From Saccharopolyspora sp. NFXS83 (GTDB lineage Bacteria > Actinomycetota > Actinomycetes > Mycobacteriales > Pseudonocardiaceae), in contig NZ_JAPFGB010000034.1 in assembly GCF_026241095.1 (NCBI RefSeq), positions 1-64,000 of the forward strand: a stretch of DNA of 64,000 nt, written 5' to 3'. The translations under genes and the position numbers were made by a program. Below are positions 63,898-64,000 of this stretch, one piece after another. Numbering within the stretch: position 1 is the stretch's first letter; each line of letters opens with the position of its first letter. A model generated the notes under the pieces. It saw only the letters and a program-made list of their open reading frames with translations. It was not told the origin of the DNA and made no database searches.

Positions 63898-64000
63898 GAA
63901 TACCTCTTTCGGCGTCCGGATGACTCATCGGAACAACTCACCCGCCGGGCCCGGTGTTCCCCGGTGGCCGAGGATCACCTCGACGGGTGGGTCGCCCGCA
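63898..64000. other. Right edge upstream of gnd
   Basis: The last 103 bp hold the gnd ribosome site and GC-rich upstream DNA. On the minus strand a short frame ends at TGA near 63923 and could be the tail of a neighbouring gene, but too little is visible to assign. Confidence 0.3.

Noticed and set aside
63898-64000. Partial gene at the right edge on the minus strand
   Set aside because: Fewer than 30 codons visible, no recognisable motif, two frames equally possible.

Overview
This is high-GC actinobacterial DNA (roughly 70% G+C, GTG/TTG starts, 4-bp ATGA/GTGA gene overlaps). The gene set, including a BioQ-type regulator, XRE/TPR and MmyB-type regulators and tiny CxxC proteins, points to a Pseudonocardiaceae-like organism, perhaps Saccharopolyspora or a relative. 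That placement is inference from style, not a database match.

Region 1 (1-13.3 kb) is a nearly complete glycine betaine to pyruvate catabolic island. A three-component Rieske system (oxygenase, Rieske ferredoxin, FAD reductase) would demethylate betaine. Dimethylglycine oxidase makes sarcosine plus methylene-THF. FolD, a cyclodeaminase-like FchA and PurU carry the one-carbon unit to formate. GlyA (running off the left edge) makes serine and serine ammonia-lyase makes pyruvate. A ProP-like MHS transporter and a GntR/FCD regulator complete the set. Four near-identical TGAYATATCAG sites lie upstream of glyA, dmgO, the transporter and the gntR gene itself, and probably mark the operator.

Region 2 (13.4-18.5 kb) is bioBAFD with a divergent bioQ regulator and two tandem TGAACAGCGTTCA operators. 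Region 3 (18.5-30.7 kb) holds a deletion scar that decapitated two divergent genes, followed by a purine/uracil-type permease, a metallo-hydrolase, a secreted glycosidase-like protein, an XRE regulator/DJ-1 pair, an alpha/beta hydrolase, a 59-residue protein, a secreted trypsin-like protease, a 2-hydroxyacid dehydrogenase and a DUF4442 protein.

Region 4 (30.8-48.2 kb) is carbohydrate-acid catabolism: a polyol-type MFS permease with a divergent DeoR regulator; a GH18 protein; a mannonate-type operon (LacI, ManD, long-chain mannitol/fructuronate reductase, MHS transporter); and a sugar-acid operon (LacI, SSS symporter, small membrane protein, U32-like protein, galactonate-dehydratase-like enzyme, alcohol dehydrogenase, then an SMP-30 lactonase beyond three large palindromes). 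Region 5 (48.4-52 kb) is a cobalamin-riboswitch-controlled ABC importer with a short coupled leader ORF and no ATPase gene beside it.

Region 6 (52-64 kb) is mixed: DUF899, two DUF6461-like paralogs bracketed by dispersed repeats, HrpB helicase, a MarR/monooxygenase pair, an XRE-TPR regulator with three tiny overlapping genes, dienelactone hydrolase, TetR, an excalibur-domain protein and 6-phosphogluconate dehydrogenase. A dispersed intergenic element of about 200-240 bp with a conserved long hairpin occurs five times across the window; the best copy has 14-bp terminal inverted repeats and looks like a MITE.
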